Shown: positions 16,717 to 25,043, numbered from the stretch's first letter. The stretch: 64,000 bases of DNA from Rothia santali (GCF_024199905.1 NZ_JANAFB010000004.1:50674-114673); one strand, 5' to 3'. The notes: a model not told the origin generated them from the sequence alone. Numbers and translations: made by a program.

Positions 16717-17376
16717 GTGATCGAGGTGCTCATCGTCGATGACCAGCCGCTCATGGCTAAGGCGCTGAAGGTATTCGTCAGCGGATCCGAAGGTATGAGG
16801 GTGGTGGGAGACGCCTCCAACGGCGCCGAGGCCATCGAACAGGTGCGCAGCCTCGCCCCCGACGTCGTGGTGATGGACATGCAGATGCCCGTCATGGACG
16901 GCGTCGAGGCCACCCGGCTCATCACCCGCGAGTTCCCTAGGACGCGGGTCCTCGCCGTCACCACCTTCTCCTCGGAGCAGTACCTCGTGCCCGCCCTGCG
17001 CGCGGGCGCGTCCGGCTACATCGTCAAGGACGCGGAGCCGGACGAGGTGATCGCGGCGATCCGGGGCGTGAACGAGGGCAACGGGGTCATCGCGCCGCAG
17101 GTGGCCTCGGACCTCATCGACGCCGTCCGGGACGCCTCGAGCGGCCCGCTGCTGCCCGGCATGACGGTCGAGCACGGCCTGACCGAGCGGGAGCTCGCGG
17201 TCGTGCTCTCGCTGGCGCAGGGGAACTCCAACGCCGAGATCGCGGCCGAGCTGTACCTCGCCGAGGCCACGGTGAAGACCCACATGGGCCGCGTCATGGA
17301 CAAGTGGGGCGTGCGCGACCGCGTCCAGGTCCTGATCCACGCCGCCCAGCTGGGGCTGGTCCGGATCGGGGTCTGA
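16717..17376 (+). CDS. NarL/LuxR-family response regulator
   Basis: The 219-residue regulator is the evident partner of the DesK-type kinase. The receiver domain has Asp8-Asp9, phosphoacceptor Asp54 (VVVMDMQMP), Thr82 or Thr83 and Lys104 (YIVKD). The C-terminal LuxR-type helix-turn-helix reads LTERELAVVLSLAQGNSNAEIAAELYLAEATVKTHMG. GTG with GGGAGG upstream is chosen over TTG farther upstream. It is transcribed away from the peptide and kinase genes and ends at a bidirectional terminator. Confidence 0.93.
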   Translation: MIEVLIVDDQPLMAKALKVFVSGSEGMRVVGDASNGAEAIEQVRSLAPDVVVMDMQMPVMDGVEATRLITREFPRTRVLAVTTFSSEQYLVPALRAGASGYIVKDAEPDEVIAAIRGVNEGNGVIAPQVASDLIDAVRDASSGPLLPGMTVEHGLTERELAVVLSLAQGNSNAEIAAELYLAEATVKTHMGRVMDKWGVRDRVQVLIHAAQLGLVRIGV

Positions 17377-17508
17377 GGACTCTCTCCTCGGAGCCCGGAG
17401 CTTGGAGCCTGGACCTCGGGGATCGGAGCCCCGGGCCTCTGGGACGCCTCGGTCTGCTCGGGTCCGCACCGGCCGGGCCCCCACCAGGACGCGGCACCCC
17501 CCCCTGTG

Positions 17509-17554
17509 ACGCAAGAAGGCCCGCCCCGTGACGACGGAGCGGGCCTTCTTGCGT
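17509..17554. terminator. Bidirectional terminator between response regulator and dhb operon
   Basis: A perfect 16-bp stem (17509-17524 with 17539-17554) encloses a 14-nt loop. The stem ends in AAGAAGG/CCTTCTT, giving a U-rich strand in either direction, which suits two convergent transcripts. Confidence 0.8.
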
Positions 17555-17606
17555 GAGACATGGCCGGCGTCGGCCGCGCGAGGCCCCGGCGCCGTACCGG
17601 TGCCTC

Positions 17607-18761
17607 TTAGAGCAACCCCTCCAGGGTGCGCAGCATGGTGCTGAACTTCGCCCCGGTCTCGGCGTGCTCCCCGGACGGGGTGGACCCGGCGACGACGCCG
17701 GCCCCGGCGTAGAGCGTCAGGGCGTCCCCGCGCAGGCTCGCGCAGCGCAGGACCAGCGACCAGCGCCCGTTCCCGCTCGAGTCCGTCCACCCGACGAGTC
17801 CCGAGTAGAACCCGCGCGAGGATCCCTCCAGCTCGCGGATCATCCGCAGCGCGGGCTGGGTCGGCGCCCCGCCCACCGCGGGGGTGGGGTGGATGGCCAG
17901 GGCCGCCTCGAGGGCCGAGACCTCCGGCCGCAGCCGCCCCCCGATCCGGGTGCCCAGGTGCCACATGGCGTCGGTGCCGAACAGCTCCGGCTCCTCCGGC
18001 GCGGAGATCTCGCGGGCCAGCGGCTCCAGGGCCTGCACGATGTGCCGGGTGACGAACCGGTGCTCGTGGAGGTCCTTGGCCGAGCCGGCGAGGCGCGCGG
18101 CGGCCTGGGCGGCGTCGAGCCCCCCGGGGACGCGCGGCAGGGAGCCGGCCAGCGGGTGGGTCAGGAACCGGGAGTCGCTGACGTCGGCGATGATCTCGGG
18201 GCTCGCCCCGATCCACGTGGCTCCGTCGGCCAGCCGGACGCGGAAGACGTCGGCGCGGCGGCTCGAGGCCGCGAGGCGCTCGGCGATGACCCGCTCGGCC
18301 TCCGCGCGGTGCTCGGGGCCGAGGTCGAGCGTCATCGTGCGGGAGAGCACGACCTTCTGCACCTCCTCGGCCTCGATCCGCTCCAGCGCGTCGGCCACGA
18401 TGGACCGGTAGGCGGGGGAGTCCTCCGGCGGGAGGGGGTCCCCCGCGGAGCCGAGCGCCGCGGGCTCGACGGAGCGCGGCCGCCACGCCGCGCGGTCGGT
18501 CACGCGCAGGTCGGCGGGCTCGGAGAGGTCGAAGGGGATCATCCCGTAGAGGACGTGCGCGCGGCCGGTGGCGCGCTCGCGTTCCCGCAGGTTCGCGAGG
18601 AGCTCCGGGGCGGCGTCGGGGTCGGCGAACGCCGGGGCTGCGCGCTCCCCGCCCTCGGCGCGCAGGGTCCAGCGCCCGGAGGTCATGGTGAAGTCGGGGT
18701 CGCGGCGGACCGGCTCGGCGGCGGCGGGGGATCCGCCGGGGGCGAAGGTGTCCAGGCTCAT
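17607..18761 (-). CDS. dhbC: Isochorismate synthase (DhbC/EntC-type)
   Basis: Converts chorismate to isochorismate. The 384 residues carry the chorismate-utilising-enzyme core: VQKVVLSRTMTLDL, SPEIIADVSDSRFLTHPLAGSLPR, SAKDLHEHRFVTRHIV, and HPTPAVGGAPTQPALRMI with GWTDSSGNGRWSLVLRCA. The ATG start overlaps the preceding SDR stop as ATGA. As the last gene of an isochorismatase-SDR-synthase operon it belongs to 2,3-dihydroxybenzoate rather than menaquinone synthesis, though its product could also feed menaquinone. Confidence 0.92.
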   Translation of the reverse strand: MSLDTFAPGGSPAAAEPVRRDPDFTMTSGRWTLRAEGGERAAPAFADPDAAPELLANLRERERATGRAHVLYGMIPFDLSEPADLRVTDRAAWRPRSVEPAALGSAGDPLPPEDSPAYRSIVADALERIEAEEVQKVVLSRTMTLDLGPEHRAEAERVIAERLAASSRRADVFRVRLADGATWIGASPEIIADVSDSRFLTHPLAGSLPRVPGGLDAAQAAARLAGSAKDLHEHRFVTRHIVQALEPLAREISAPEEPELFGTDAMWHLGTRIGGRLRPEVSALEAALAIHPTPAVGGAPTQPALRMIRELEGSSRGFYSGLVGWTDSSGNGRWSLVLRCASLRGDALTLYAGAGVVAGSTPSGEHAETGAKFSTMLRTLEGLL

Positions 18762-19567
18762 CGCTGCGTCGCACCCCCGTCCACGCTGATCTCGGCCAGG
18801 GTCACGTGCGCGGCGCGCGGCGAGACGAGGAACTCCACGACCTCGGCGACGTCGCGGGCCTCCGCGACGCGGCCCAGCGGGATGCCCGGCCGGAACACGG
18901 TGGCATCCCCGGCGACCGCCTCCGCGGCGCGGTCGACGCCGCCCCACAGCTCCTCGACCATCGGCGTGCGCGTGGTCCCCGGGTTGACCACGTTGCACCG
19001 AATGCCGTGCTCCGCGATCTCCAGGCCGAGGCTGCGGGTGTAGTGCGAGGCGAAGGCCTTGCTCGCGCCGTAGGCCGAGAAGCCGGCCCGCGGCCCGGTG
19101 CCCGCGTTGGAGGCGACGGTGACGATGGCGCGCTCGGGACGCTCGCCCGGGACGTGCCCGCCCTGCTCGACCATCACCCGTGCGGCCGCGGCGCTGACGT
19201 GCGCCACGCCCAGGGCGTTGACCTCGACCATGCGGCGGGTCTCCTCGCCGGTGGTCTCCAGGGCGGGGGCGGAGGTGAGCGTCCCGGCGGCGTTCACGAG
19301 GGCGCGCAGCCGGTACCGCTCGCCCAGCTCGCGGACGGCGTCGTCCACGGCGTCGGCGTCGGCGACGTCGAGCGGGAGGCGCTCGACGACGGCCCGGGCA
19401 GGGGGCGCGGACCGCTCGGAGTGCGCGGGATCCCGCTCGGTGATGTCGGCGGCGACGATGACGGGGCGGCCGTGCTCGGCGTGCCGCTCGGCGAGGAGCT
19501 CGACGACGTCGCGCCCGATGCCGCTGGAGGCCCCCGTCACGAGGATGGCCGCGGGCTTCTCCCTCAT
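18758..19567 (-). CDS. dhbA: 2,3-dihydro-2,3-dihydroxybenzoate dehydrogenase (SDR, DhbA/EntA-like)
   Basis: A classical short-chain dehydrogenase of 269 residues that would oxidise the dihydrodiol to 2,3-dihydroxybenzoate with NAD+. It shows TGASSGIG near the N-terminus, NAAG in the core, the YxxxK pair in FSAYGASKAF and the C-terminal SVDGGATQR. It overlaps both neighbours by ATGA, indicating tight translational coupling. The product is inferred from its place between isochorismatase and isochorismate synthase genes. Confidence 0.88.
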   Translation of the reverse strand: MREKPAAILVTGASSGIGRDVVELLAERHAEHGRPVIVAADITERDPAHSERSAPPARAVVERLPLDVADADAVDDAVRELGERYRLRALVNAAGTLTSAPALETTGEETRRMVEVNALGVAHVSAAAARVMVEQGGHVPGERPERAIVTVASNAGTGPRAGFSAYGASKAFASHYTRSLGLEIAEHGIRCNVVNPGTTRTPMVEELWGGVDRAAEAVAGDATVFRPGIPLGRVAEARDVAEVVEFLVSPRAAHVTLAEISVDGGATQR

Positions 19568-20241
19568 GCGGTCAGGACCCCGCCGGCGGAGGCGCCGACC
19601 GAGGCGCCGCGGGACAGCGCGGCCTTGACGTCCTCGCTGAGGCAGGTCTGGCCGCAGCGCTTGGCCACGTACTCCAGGGCCATGCGGTGGTCCGCCTCGG
19701 TGAAGTCGGCCTGCGCGTCGGAGACGAAGAAGACCTGGAAGCCGAGCATGAAGGCCGCGAGCGCGGTGGTCAGGCACCCGATGTGGGAGTAGACGCCGGT
19801 GATGATCAGCTGGTCGCGGCCGTGGTTGCGCATGCGGTGCTCGAGGTCGCTGCGGAAGAAGGCGCTGTAGCGCCACTTGGTGAGGATGGTGTCCCGCTCG
19901 GTCGGGGTGAGCCGGTCGATGATCGAGGCGGCGCGCTCGTCGTCGAGCCCCGGGCCCCAGAACTCGGTGAGCAGCTGGCGGTCGGCGGGGTCCTGCGAGG
20001 GCGGCTGGGCCGTGTAGATCGAGGGGACGCCGGCCTCGGCGCAGTGGACGCGCAGCGAGGCGATCTCCTCGATGGCGAGCTCGATCTGGCTCTCGGGGCG
20101 GCGGTCGAAGGCGTCGATGAAGTGGTTCTGCATGTCGTGGATCAGCAGCATGGCGCGATCCGGGTCCAGGGTCCAGGAGGTGCGGTTGTTCCACCGCTCA
20201 CCGGAATCCAGCCGATAGGGCGTGATGGCGGGAAGGCTCAC
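19564..20241 (-). CDS. dhbB: Isochorismatase (DhbB/EntB N-terminal domain type, no carrier domain)
   Basis: Hydrolyses isochorismate to 2,3-dihydro-2,3-dihydroxybenzoate and pyruvate. The 225 residues contain AMLLIHDMQNHFIDAF, ILTKWRYSAFFRSDLEHRM and QLIITGVYSHIGCLTTA, the EntB/PhzD catalytic landmarks. EntB-type proteins usually continue into an aryl carrier domain of about 75 residues; that is absent here, so a separate carrier or free 2,3-DHB is implied. GTG start with AGGAGA upstream. The ribosome site overlaps TTAGGAGAGCCTCA, a partial iron-box match, hinting at iron repression of this operon. Confidence 0.92.
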   Translation of the reverse strand: MSLPAITPYRLDSGERWNNRTSWTLDPDRAMLLIHDMQNHFIDAFDRRPESQIELAIEEIASLRVHCAEAGVPSIYTAQPPSQDPADRQLLTEFWGPGLDDERAASIIDRLTPTERDTILTKWRYSAFFRSDLEHRMRNHGRDQLIITGVYSHIGCLTTALAAFMLGFQVFFVSDAQADFTEADHRMALEYVAKRCGQTCLSEDVKAALSRGASVGASAGGVLTA

Positions 20242-20414
20242 TGAGGCTCTCCTAACTTCGGGGCGAACTCGGATTAAGTTACACCACGTTGTCCTTATTG
20301 CAACCGCTGCGGCTGCGCTTCCGACGTGCGGCGGGGCGTGACGTTGACGGGGACCGGGGTCAGGTGTATGACGGCCACTTGCACCCAGTCATCGTCTGCC
20401 ATGCGACGCATCAC

Positions 20415-20433
20415 TTTGCTAAGGCTTACCTTA
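20415..20433. promoter_or_regulatory. IdeR/DtxR-type iron box
   Basis: TTTGCTAAGGCTTACCTTA matches 17 of 19 positions of the consensus TWAGGTWAGSCTWACCTWA as I recall it; the right 13 bases match fully. It lies between the divergent dhb operon and MFS exporter, so iron-dependent repression of one or both is expected. Confidence 0.7.
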
Positions 20434-20462
20434 TTCCTTGCCTGGCGATGAAGCGATGAGTT

Positions 20463-20476
20463 GTGGGATGTCCCAC
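20463..20476. promoter_or_regulatory. Perfect inverted repeat GTGGGA-TG-TCCCAC
   Basis: Six-base arms with a 2-bp spacer lie between the iron box and the second palindrome, about 70 bp upstream of the MFS start. It is a candidate operator of unknown regulator. Confidence 0.4.
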
Positions 20477-20510
20477 TCTGAGGGGGCAGTCCGATCTAGC
20501 AAATACTATT

Positions 20511-20530
20511 GTGCAAAGATATCTGTGCAC
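20511..20530 (+). promoter_or_regulatory. Near-perfect 20-bp palindrome, candidate ArsR operator
   Basis: GTGCAAAGATATCTGTGCAC matches its own reverse complement at 18 of 20 positions and lies 15 bp before the MFS start, just after TACTAT (20504-20509), a possible -10. An ArsR-type regulator gene follows the MFS gene, so autoregulation of the pair through this site is plausible. Confidence 0.6.
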
Positions 20531-20544
20531 GTAGTGTGAAAGGC

Positions 20545-21888
20545 ATGGGCCTCACACCGCAGCACCCCGGTGGCGCGGGCATCGCCGGGCTCGTGACCGG
20601 CAACGTCGTCTCCCTGGTGGGGACCAGGCTGGCCATGATCGCGCTGCCCTGGTTCGTGATCAGTTCCACGGGGAGCCCGTCGTTGACCGGGGCCACTGCG
20701 GTCGTCCAGACGGCCCCCTACGTCGTGGCCAAGGCCCTCGGCGGACCGCTCGTGGACCGGTGGGGGCCACGGCGGGTGGCGGTCTGGGGCGAGGGGGTGA
20801 GCGGCGTCGTCGTCATGCTCATCCCGCTGCTCGACGCCCTGGGGGCGCTGCCGCTCTGGGCCTTCCTGGGGCTGGTGCTGCTGACGGGCGCGACGACGGG
20901 ACCCGCCGACGGCGCCAAGGCCGCCGCCGTGCCAATGGTGGCGGCGCGGGCGGGGCGGCCGCTGGAGCGGGTTACCGGGCTGGTCGGCGCCGGGGAGAGG
21001 CTGGCCACCACGGTGGGGGCCGCGGCCGCCGGGGCGGTCATCGCGTGGCTGGGCGCCGCGCCGGCCCTGTGGATCACGGCGGGCTGCTTCCTCGGCGCGG
21101 GCGTGCTCCTGCTCCGGACGCTTCCCTCCTGCGGGGAAGCGGGGTCGTCCGGCCGTGCGAAGGCGCGCCTCGATCGGGCTGTGCTTCCCTCTTGGGAGGG
21201 GGAGCGGGCGCCACGCGGGATCGAGCCCTTCCGGGGGTATCTCGCGCGGCTCGGTGAGGGCGCCGTGCATCTCCGGCGCGAGCCCCTGCTGCTGCGGATC
21301 TACCTCATGGCCGCCGCGACCAACGCCCTCGACCAGGCGCTCTTCGCGGTCGTCCTCCCGCTGTGGGCCTTCGAGAGCGGCCGGGGTGCGGGGACCGTGG
21401 GGCTGCTGGCCGCCGTCCTGGGGGGCGCGGCGGTCGTGAGCGGGGGGATCGCCGCGGCCCTCGGCCACCTGCTCCCTCGCCGGGTCACCTACGTCCTCGG
21501 CTTCTTCTTGGCCGGCGCGCCGCGCTACCTGGTCCTCGCCGCCGACCTCCCGCTGCCGTGGGTCCTCGGGGTGTTCGCCGTTGCGGGCTTCGCCAGCGGG
21601 TTCCTGAACCCGATCATCGGCGCCGTCGCGTACGAGCGGATCCCGGCCGGCCTGGTGGGGCGTGTCGGCGCCCTGGGGAGCTCGGTGGCCTGGGCCGGCA
21701 TGCCCGCCGGCGGCGCACTCGGCGGGGGCTTGGCGGCGGCCGCGTCGTTGCCCGCCGCGCTCTTCCTGCTGGGCGCGACGTACCTCTGCGTCACGTGCCT
21801 GCCGATCCTGGACCGCGGTTGGGCGGCGATGGACCGCCCGAGTGGGGACGGCTCGCCGCGGGACCCGGGGCACGGGGCGGATCAGTAG
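20545..21888 (+). CDS. MFS efflux transporter
   Basis: The 447-residue permease has about 12 helices with the helix 2-3 loop motif GGPLVDRWGPRRVAV. It resembles MFS_3/EntS-type drug and siderophore exporters (GLVTGNVVSLVGTRLAMIALPWFV at the N-terminus). A central polar loop near residues 190-235 separates the halves. It diverges from the catechol-acid operon across an iron box, so export of a 2,3-DHB siderophore is attractive, but the adjacent ArsR gene equally suggests a drug exporter. Confidence 0.88.
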   Translation: MGLTPQHPGGAGIAGLVTGNVVSLVGTRLAMIALPWFVISSTGSPSLTGATAVVQTAPYVVAKALGGPLVDRWGPRRVAVWGEGVSGVVVMLIPLLDALGALPLWAFLGLVLLTGATTGPADGAKAAAVPMVAARAGRPLERVTGLVGAGERLATTVGAAAAGAVIAWLGAAPALWITAGCFLGAGVLLLRTLPSCGEAGSSGRAKARLDRAVLPSWEGERAPRGIEPFRGYLARLGEGAVHLRREPLLLRIYLMAAATNALDQALFAVVLPLWAFESGRGAGTVGLLAAVLGGAAVVSGGIAAALGHLLPRRVTYVLGFFLAGAPRYLVLAADLPLPWVLGVFAVAGFASGFLNPIIGAVAYERIPAGLVGRVGALGSSVAWAGMPAGGALGGGLAAAASLPAALFLLGATYLCVTCLPILDRGWAAMDRPSGDGSPRDPGHGADQ

Positions 21889-21897
21889 GGTGGTGCC

Positions 21898-22530
21898 ATG
21901 GACGATCACCGTGCCGGCCCTCCGCCCGGTCCCTCCGAGATGCCCGAGGCGGCGCGCCTCGATGCCCGCTCGATGCGGGGCGTGGCCCATCCTCTGCGGT
22001 TGAGGCTGCTCGGCCACCTGCGCGTGCACGGGCCCTCGACGGCGACGCGGTTGGCCGCGGCCCTGGGTCTTAACACGGGGTCCACCAGCTACCACCTCCG
22101 GCAGCTGGCCGCCTACGGCTACGTGGTCGAGGAGGAGCGCCCGGGGAGCGGACGGCAGCGATGGTGGAGGGCCGCGCACCCCGTGACGAGCGCGGAGCGA
22201 GAGGACCTCGGGCCCGAGCCGGAGGGCGAGGAGGCCTACGAGGCGTTCCTGCGGTCGGTCGTCGTGGCCTACGCGGACGGGATGGAGCGGTACCTCGACC
22301 AGCGGGCCGGAATGGACCGCGCCTGGCAGGACGTGGCCCTGCTCAGCGACTGGGTCGTCGACGTCACCCCGGCCGAGGGGCTGGAGCTGCGGCGTGAGCT
22401 GCGCGCCCTGATGGACCGATACCGACGCCGCGGAGCCCCGGCGCACCCGGCCGGTGCGGGACCGGAGGAACGGCGCCCGGTCTCGGTCCAGATCCAGATG
22501 CTTCCCCACGAGCCACCGCCCGGAGAGTGA
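21898..22530 (+). CDS. ArsR-type winged-helix regulator with C-terminal extension
   Basis: The 210 residues open with a proline-rich segment, then the ArsR-like DNA-binding domain (RSMRGVAHPLRLRLLGHLRVHGPSTATRLAAALGLNTGSTSYHLRQLAAYG). The C-terminal half is acidic then helical (EAYEAFLRSVVVAYADGMERYLDQ), as in ArsR/PadR-like regulators of transporters; metal-binding cysteines are absent. It starts 9 nt after the MFS stop and is probably co-transcribed. The 20-bp palindrome before the MFS gene is its likely target. Confidence 0.88.
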   Translation: MDDHRAGPPPGPSEMPEAARLDARSMRGVAHPLRLRLLGHLRVHGPSTATRLAAALGLNTGSTSYHLRQLAAYGYVVEEERPGSGRQRWWRAAHPVTSAEREDLGPEPEGEEAYEAFLRSVVVAYADGMERYLDQRAGMDRAWQDVALLSDWVVDVTPAEGLELRRELRALMDRYRRRGAPAHPAGAGPEERRPVSVQIQMLPHEPPPGE

Positions 22531-22601
22531 GGCCCCGCCGGGCGGACGGTGCCGTGTGCAAGACTGATCGGCAGGATCGACGACGATGCGGGAGGCCTCC
22601 G

Positions 22602-23171
22602 ATGGGCGACGACTCAGAGCTGATCGTGACGGACGCCGCCGCCTGGCGGGCCTGGCTCGACGAGCACGAGCACGCCTCCGACGGCGTGTGGCTGGTGCTG
22701 GCCAAGAAGGGGACGCAGGACCCGACGTCGCTGACCTACGCCGAGGCCCTCGAGGAGGCCCTGTGCAGCGGCTGGATCGATGGCCAGCGCAGGACCCGCG
22801 ACGCCGCGACCTTCATCCAGCGCTACACCCCGCGCCGCAGGCGCTCGCTGTGGTCCCTCCGCAACATCGGCATCGTGGAGCGCCTGATCGAGGAGCGCCG
22901 CATGCGCGAGCGCGGGCACGCCGAGATCGCCGCGGCCATGTCCGACGGCCGGTGGGAGCGCGCCTACGCGGGGCCCGCCGCGGCGGAGGCGCCGCCGGAC
23001 CTCGTGGCGGCGCTCGAGGCCTCGCCCGCGGCGCGCGAGCGGTTCGAGGCCCTCGGCTCGGGGGGACGCTACTCGGTCATCTTCCCCCTCATGACGGCGC
23101 ACACCGATGCCACCCGGCGTCGGCGGCTGGAGAAGGTCGTGGGGAAGTTGGAGCGCGGGGAGCCGCTCTGA
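22602..23171 (+). CDS. YdeI/OmpD-associated family protein
   Basis: The 189-residue protein has the YdeI layout: AAWRAWLDEHEHASDGVWLVLAKKG, then YAEALEEALCSGWIDGQRR, then FIQRYTPRRRRSLWSLRNI. GGGAGG precedes the ATG, which removes 25 poorly conserved upstream residues present in the open frame. Proteins of this family are cytoplasmic and have been tied loosely to peptide resistance in enterobacteria. No partner is evident here. Confidence 0.9.
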   Translation: MGDDSELIVTDAAAWRAWLDEHEHASDGVWLVLAKKGTQDPTSLTYAEALEEALCSGWIDGQRRTRDAATFIQRYTPRRRRSLWSLRNIGIVERLIEERRMRERGHAEIAAAMSDGRWERAYAGPAAAEAPPDLVAALEASPAARERFEALGSGGRYSVIFPLMTAHTDATRRRRLEKVVGKLERGEPL

Positions 23172-23210
23172 GCGGCCGGGCCCGGGCGGAGGCCCTCTCG
23201 CCCGCCGCCC

Positions 23211-23384
23211 TCACAGCAGGACGACGGCCGCGAGGATCCCCAGCATCACGATCAGCGTCGCGACGATCCCGACGACGCGCCCTCCGGAGGGGCGCCCCCG
23301 TTCCTGGGCGTCGGGCATCGACGCCATGGGACCGTCGCTCGTGCCGGGCTTGAAGCCGCCGTCGTCGGGTACCTGGTTCCTCAT
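23211..23384 (-). CDS. Small single-span membrane protein
   Basis: A 57-residue product begins MRNQVPDDGGFKPGTSDGPM and ends in one hydrophobic helix (VVGIVATLIVMLGILAAVVLL), so it is tail-anchored with a polar cytoplasmic N-terminus. GGGAGG plus a G-run precede the ATG. It is convergent with the YdeI-type gene. No family was recognised; short proteins of this style are common and uncharacterised in Micrococcales. Confidence 0.65.
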   Translation of the reverse strand: MRNQVPDDGGFKPGTSDGPMASMPDAQERGRPSGGRVVGIVATLIVMLGILAAVVLL

Positions 23385-23675
23385 TCCCCCAGCCTCCCAT
23401 CCGCGTCCGTGCGGGCGCGCCCGATGACGACGGATGACCCGCCCGGACCCGCGACGAAGACCCGCCGCGGCCCCCGCTGAATGCCCCTCCCCGGCCCCTG
23501 GCGGATTCCGCACCCCGGTCCCTGGCCGGTTTCCACATCCAGGCCCCCTGACGGATGGCACACCTCGGCCCCCCTGCGGCTAGCCCGTCCCGCCGGCAGA
23601 GCGCGACGCCGTCCGCCCATCGCGGAACATGACGGGGGTCACCGCGCGCCGGCCCTGGCCGATTAGGCTGAAACC

Positions 23676-25043
23676 ATGCCTCTGAACGCAGACTCCGCCC
23701 ACCCCGCGGCCGACGTCGAGCGGGTGACCGCCACCGTGCTCCCCACCGTCCACGGGATCTTCGACATGATCGGGTACCAGAACGACGCGGGGACCGAGCA
23801 CGTCGCCCTCGTCTACGGCGACCCCGCCGCGGTGGGCGGCCCGGGCCCGCTGGTCAGGATCCACTCCGAGTGCCTCACCGGCGACGCGTTCGGCTCGCTG
23901 CGCTGCGACTGCGGCGAGCAGCTCGCGGCCGCCCTGAGCGTCATCAGTGCGGCGGGGGCGGGCGTCGTCGTGTACGCGCGCGGGCACGAGGGCCGCGGCA
24001 TCGGCCTGCTCAACAAGCTGCGCGCCTACGAGCTGCAGGACGGCGGCCTGGACACGGTCGACGCGAACATCCACCTCGGCCTGCCCGCCGAGGCGCGCGA
24101 CTACGCCCAGAGCGCCGCGATCCTGCGCGACCTCGGGGTGAGCCGCATCCGGCTGCTCTCCTCCAACCCGGCCAAGCAGGAGGAGCTGACGCGCCTGGGG
24201 ATCGAGGTCACGGAGAGGGTCCGCCTCCCCGTGGCCGACCGCGCCGAGAACGCCCGCTACCTCGACGTCAAGCGCAGCCGCATGGGCCACGACCACCTCC
24301 CGGCCGGCGACGTCTGGTCCGAGCTCACCTCCGGCCGCGTCCCGGAGGCGCCGCTCACGGCGTCGGACCGGGAGCTCGTGGACCGCTACGGGCCGCTCGT
24401 GGCGCGCGGGAGCCGGTTCGCGGTCGCCCAGCTCGGGCAGAGCCTGGACGGCTTCATCGCCTCCCGGACCGGCGACGCCGAGTTCGTGACCGGCGAGGAG
24501 GACCGGACCCACCTGCACCGGCTGCGCGCGCTCGTCGACGCCGTCCTGGTCGGCTGGCGCACCGTGGAGTCCGACGACCCGCAGCTCACCGTCCGCGCGG
24601 TCTCGGGGCAGAACCCGACCCGCGTGATCCTCGACCCCGGGGCCCGCACCCCGCGCGCCTCGGGCGTCCTCACCGACGACTCGTCACCCACCCTGTGGCT
24701 GATCGACGCCGGGATCCCGACGCCGGAGGTCGCCCCGCACGTGACGGTCCTGCCGGTCCCGGGCCTGCGGGACCTCGAGCCCGCCGGGCTGCTGGACCTC
24801 CTGGCCGAGCGGGGGCTGGGTCGCGTGCTGGTCGAGGGCGGCGGCCGGACCGTCTCGCGCTTCGTCCACGCGGGCGCCGTGGACCGGCTGTACCTGACCA
24901 CGGCCGCGCTGCTGATCGGCGACGGCGTCCCCGGCCTGCGCTTCGCCGGGGAGGACGTCCTGGCCGACGCCCGCCGCTTCCCCGCCCGACAGTTCATGCT
25001 GGGCGAGGACGTCTGCACGGTCCTAGACCTTTCCGGCGCCTGA
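23676..25043 (+). CDS. GTP cyclohydrolase II fused to a RibD-type reductase domain
   Basis: A 455-residue two-domain enzyme. Residues 1-210 are GTP cyclohydrolase II: zinc cysteines 66, 77 and 79 (HSECLTGDAFGSLRCDCG), GHEGRGIGL (103-111) and Tyr118 in KLRAYELQD, the tyrosine linked to full GCH II chemistry. Residues 248-455 are a RibD C-terminal/DHFR-like reductase (AQLGQSLDGFIASRTGD, LVGWRTVESDDPQL, NPTRVILD, VEGGGRTVSRF). The RibB and RibD-deaminase partners normally fused to these domains are absent. It is likely not the housekeeping riboflavin enzyme but a committed enzyme of the facing pterin-like cluster. Confidence 0.88.
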   Translation: MPLNADSAHPAADVERVTATVLPTVHGIFDMIGYQNDAGTEHVALVYGDPAAVGGPGPLVRIHSECLTGDAFGSLRCDCGEQLAAALSVISAAGAGVVVYARGHEGRGIGLLNKLRAYELQDGGLDTVDANIHLGLPAEARDYAQSAAILRDLGVSRIRLLSSNPAKQEELTRLGIEVTERVRLPVADRAENARYLDVKRSRMGHDHLPAGDVWSELTSGRVPEAPLTASDRELVDRYGPLVARGSRFAVAQLGQSLDGFIASRTGDAEFVTGEEDRTHLHRLRALVDAVLVGWRTVESDDPQLTVRAVSGQNPTRVILDPGARTPRASGVLTDDSSPTLWLIDAGIPTPEVAPHVTVLPVPGLRDLEPAGLLDLLAERGLGRVLVEGGGRTVSRFVHAGAVDRLYLTTAALLIGDGVPGLRFAGEDVLADARRFPARQFMLGEDVCTVLDLSGA

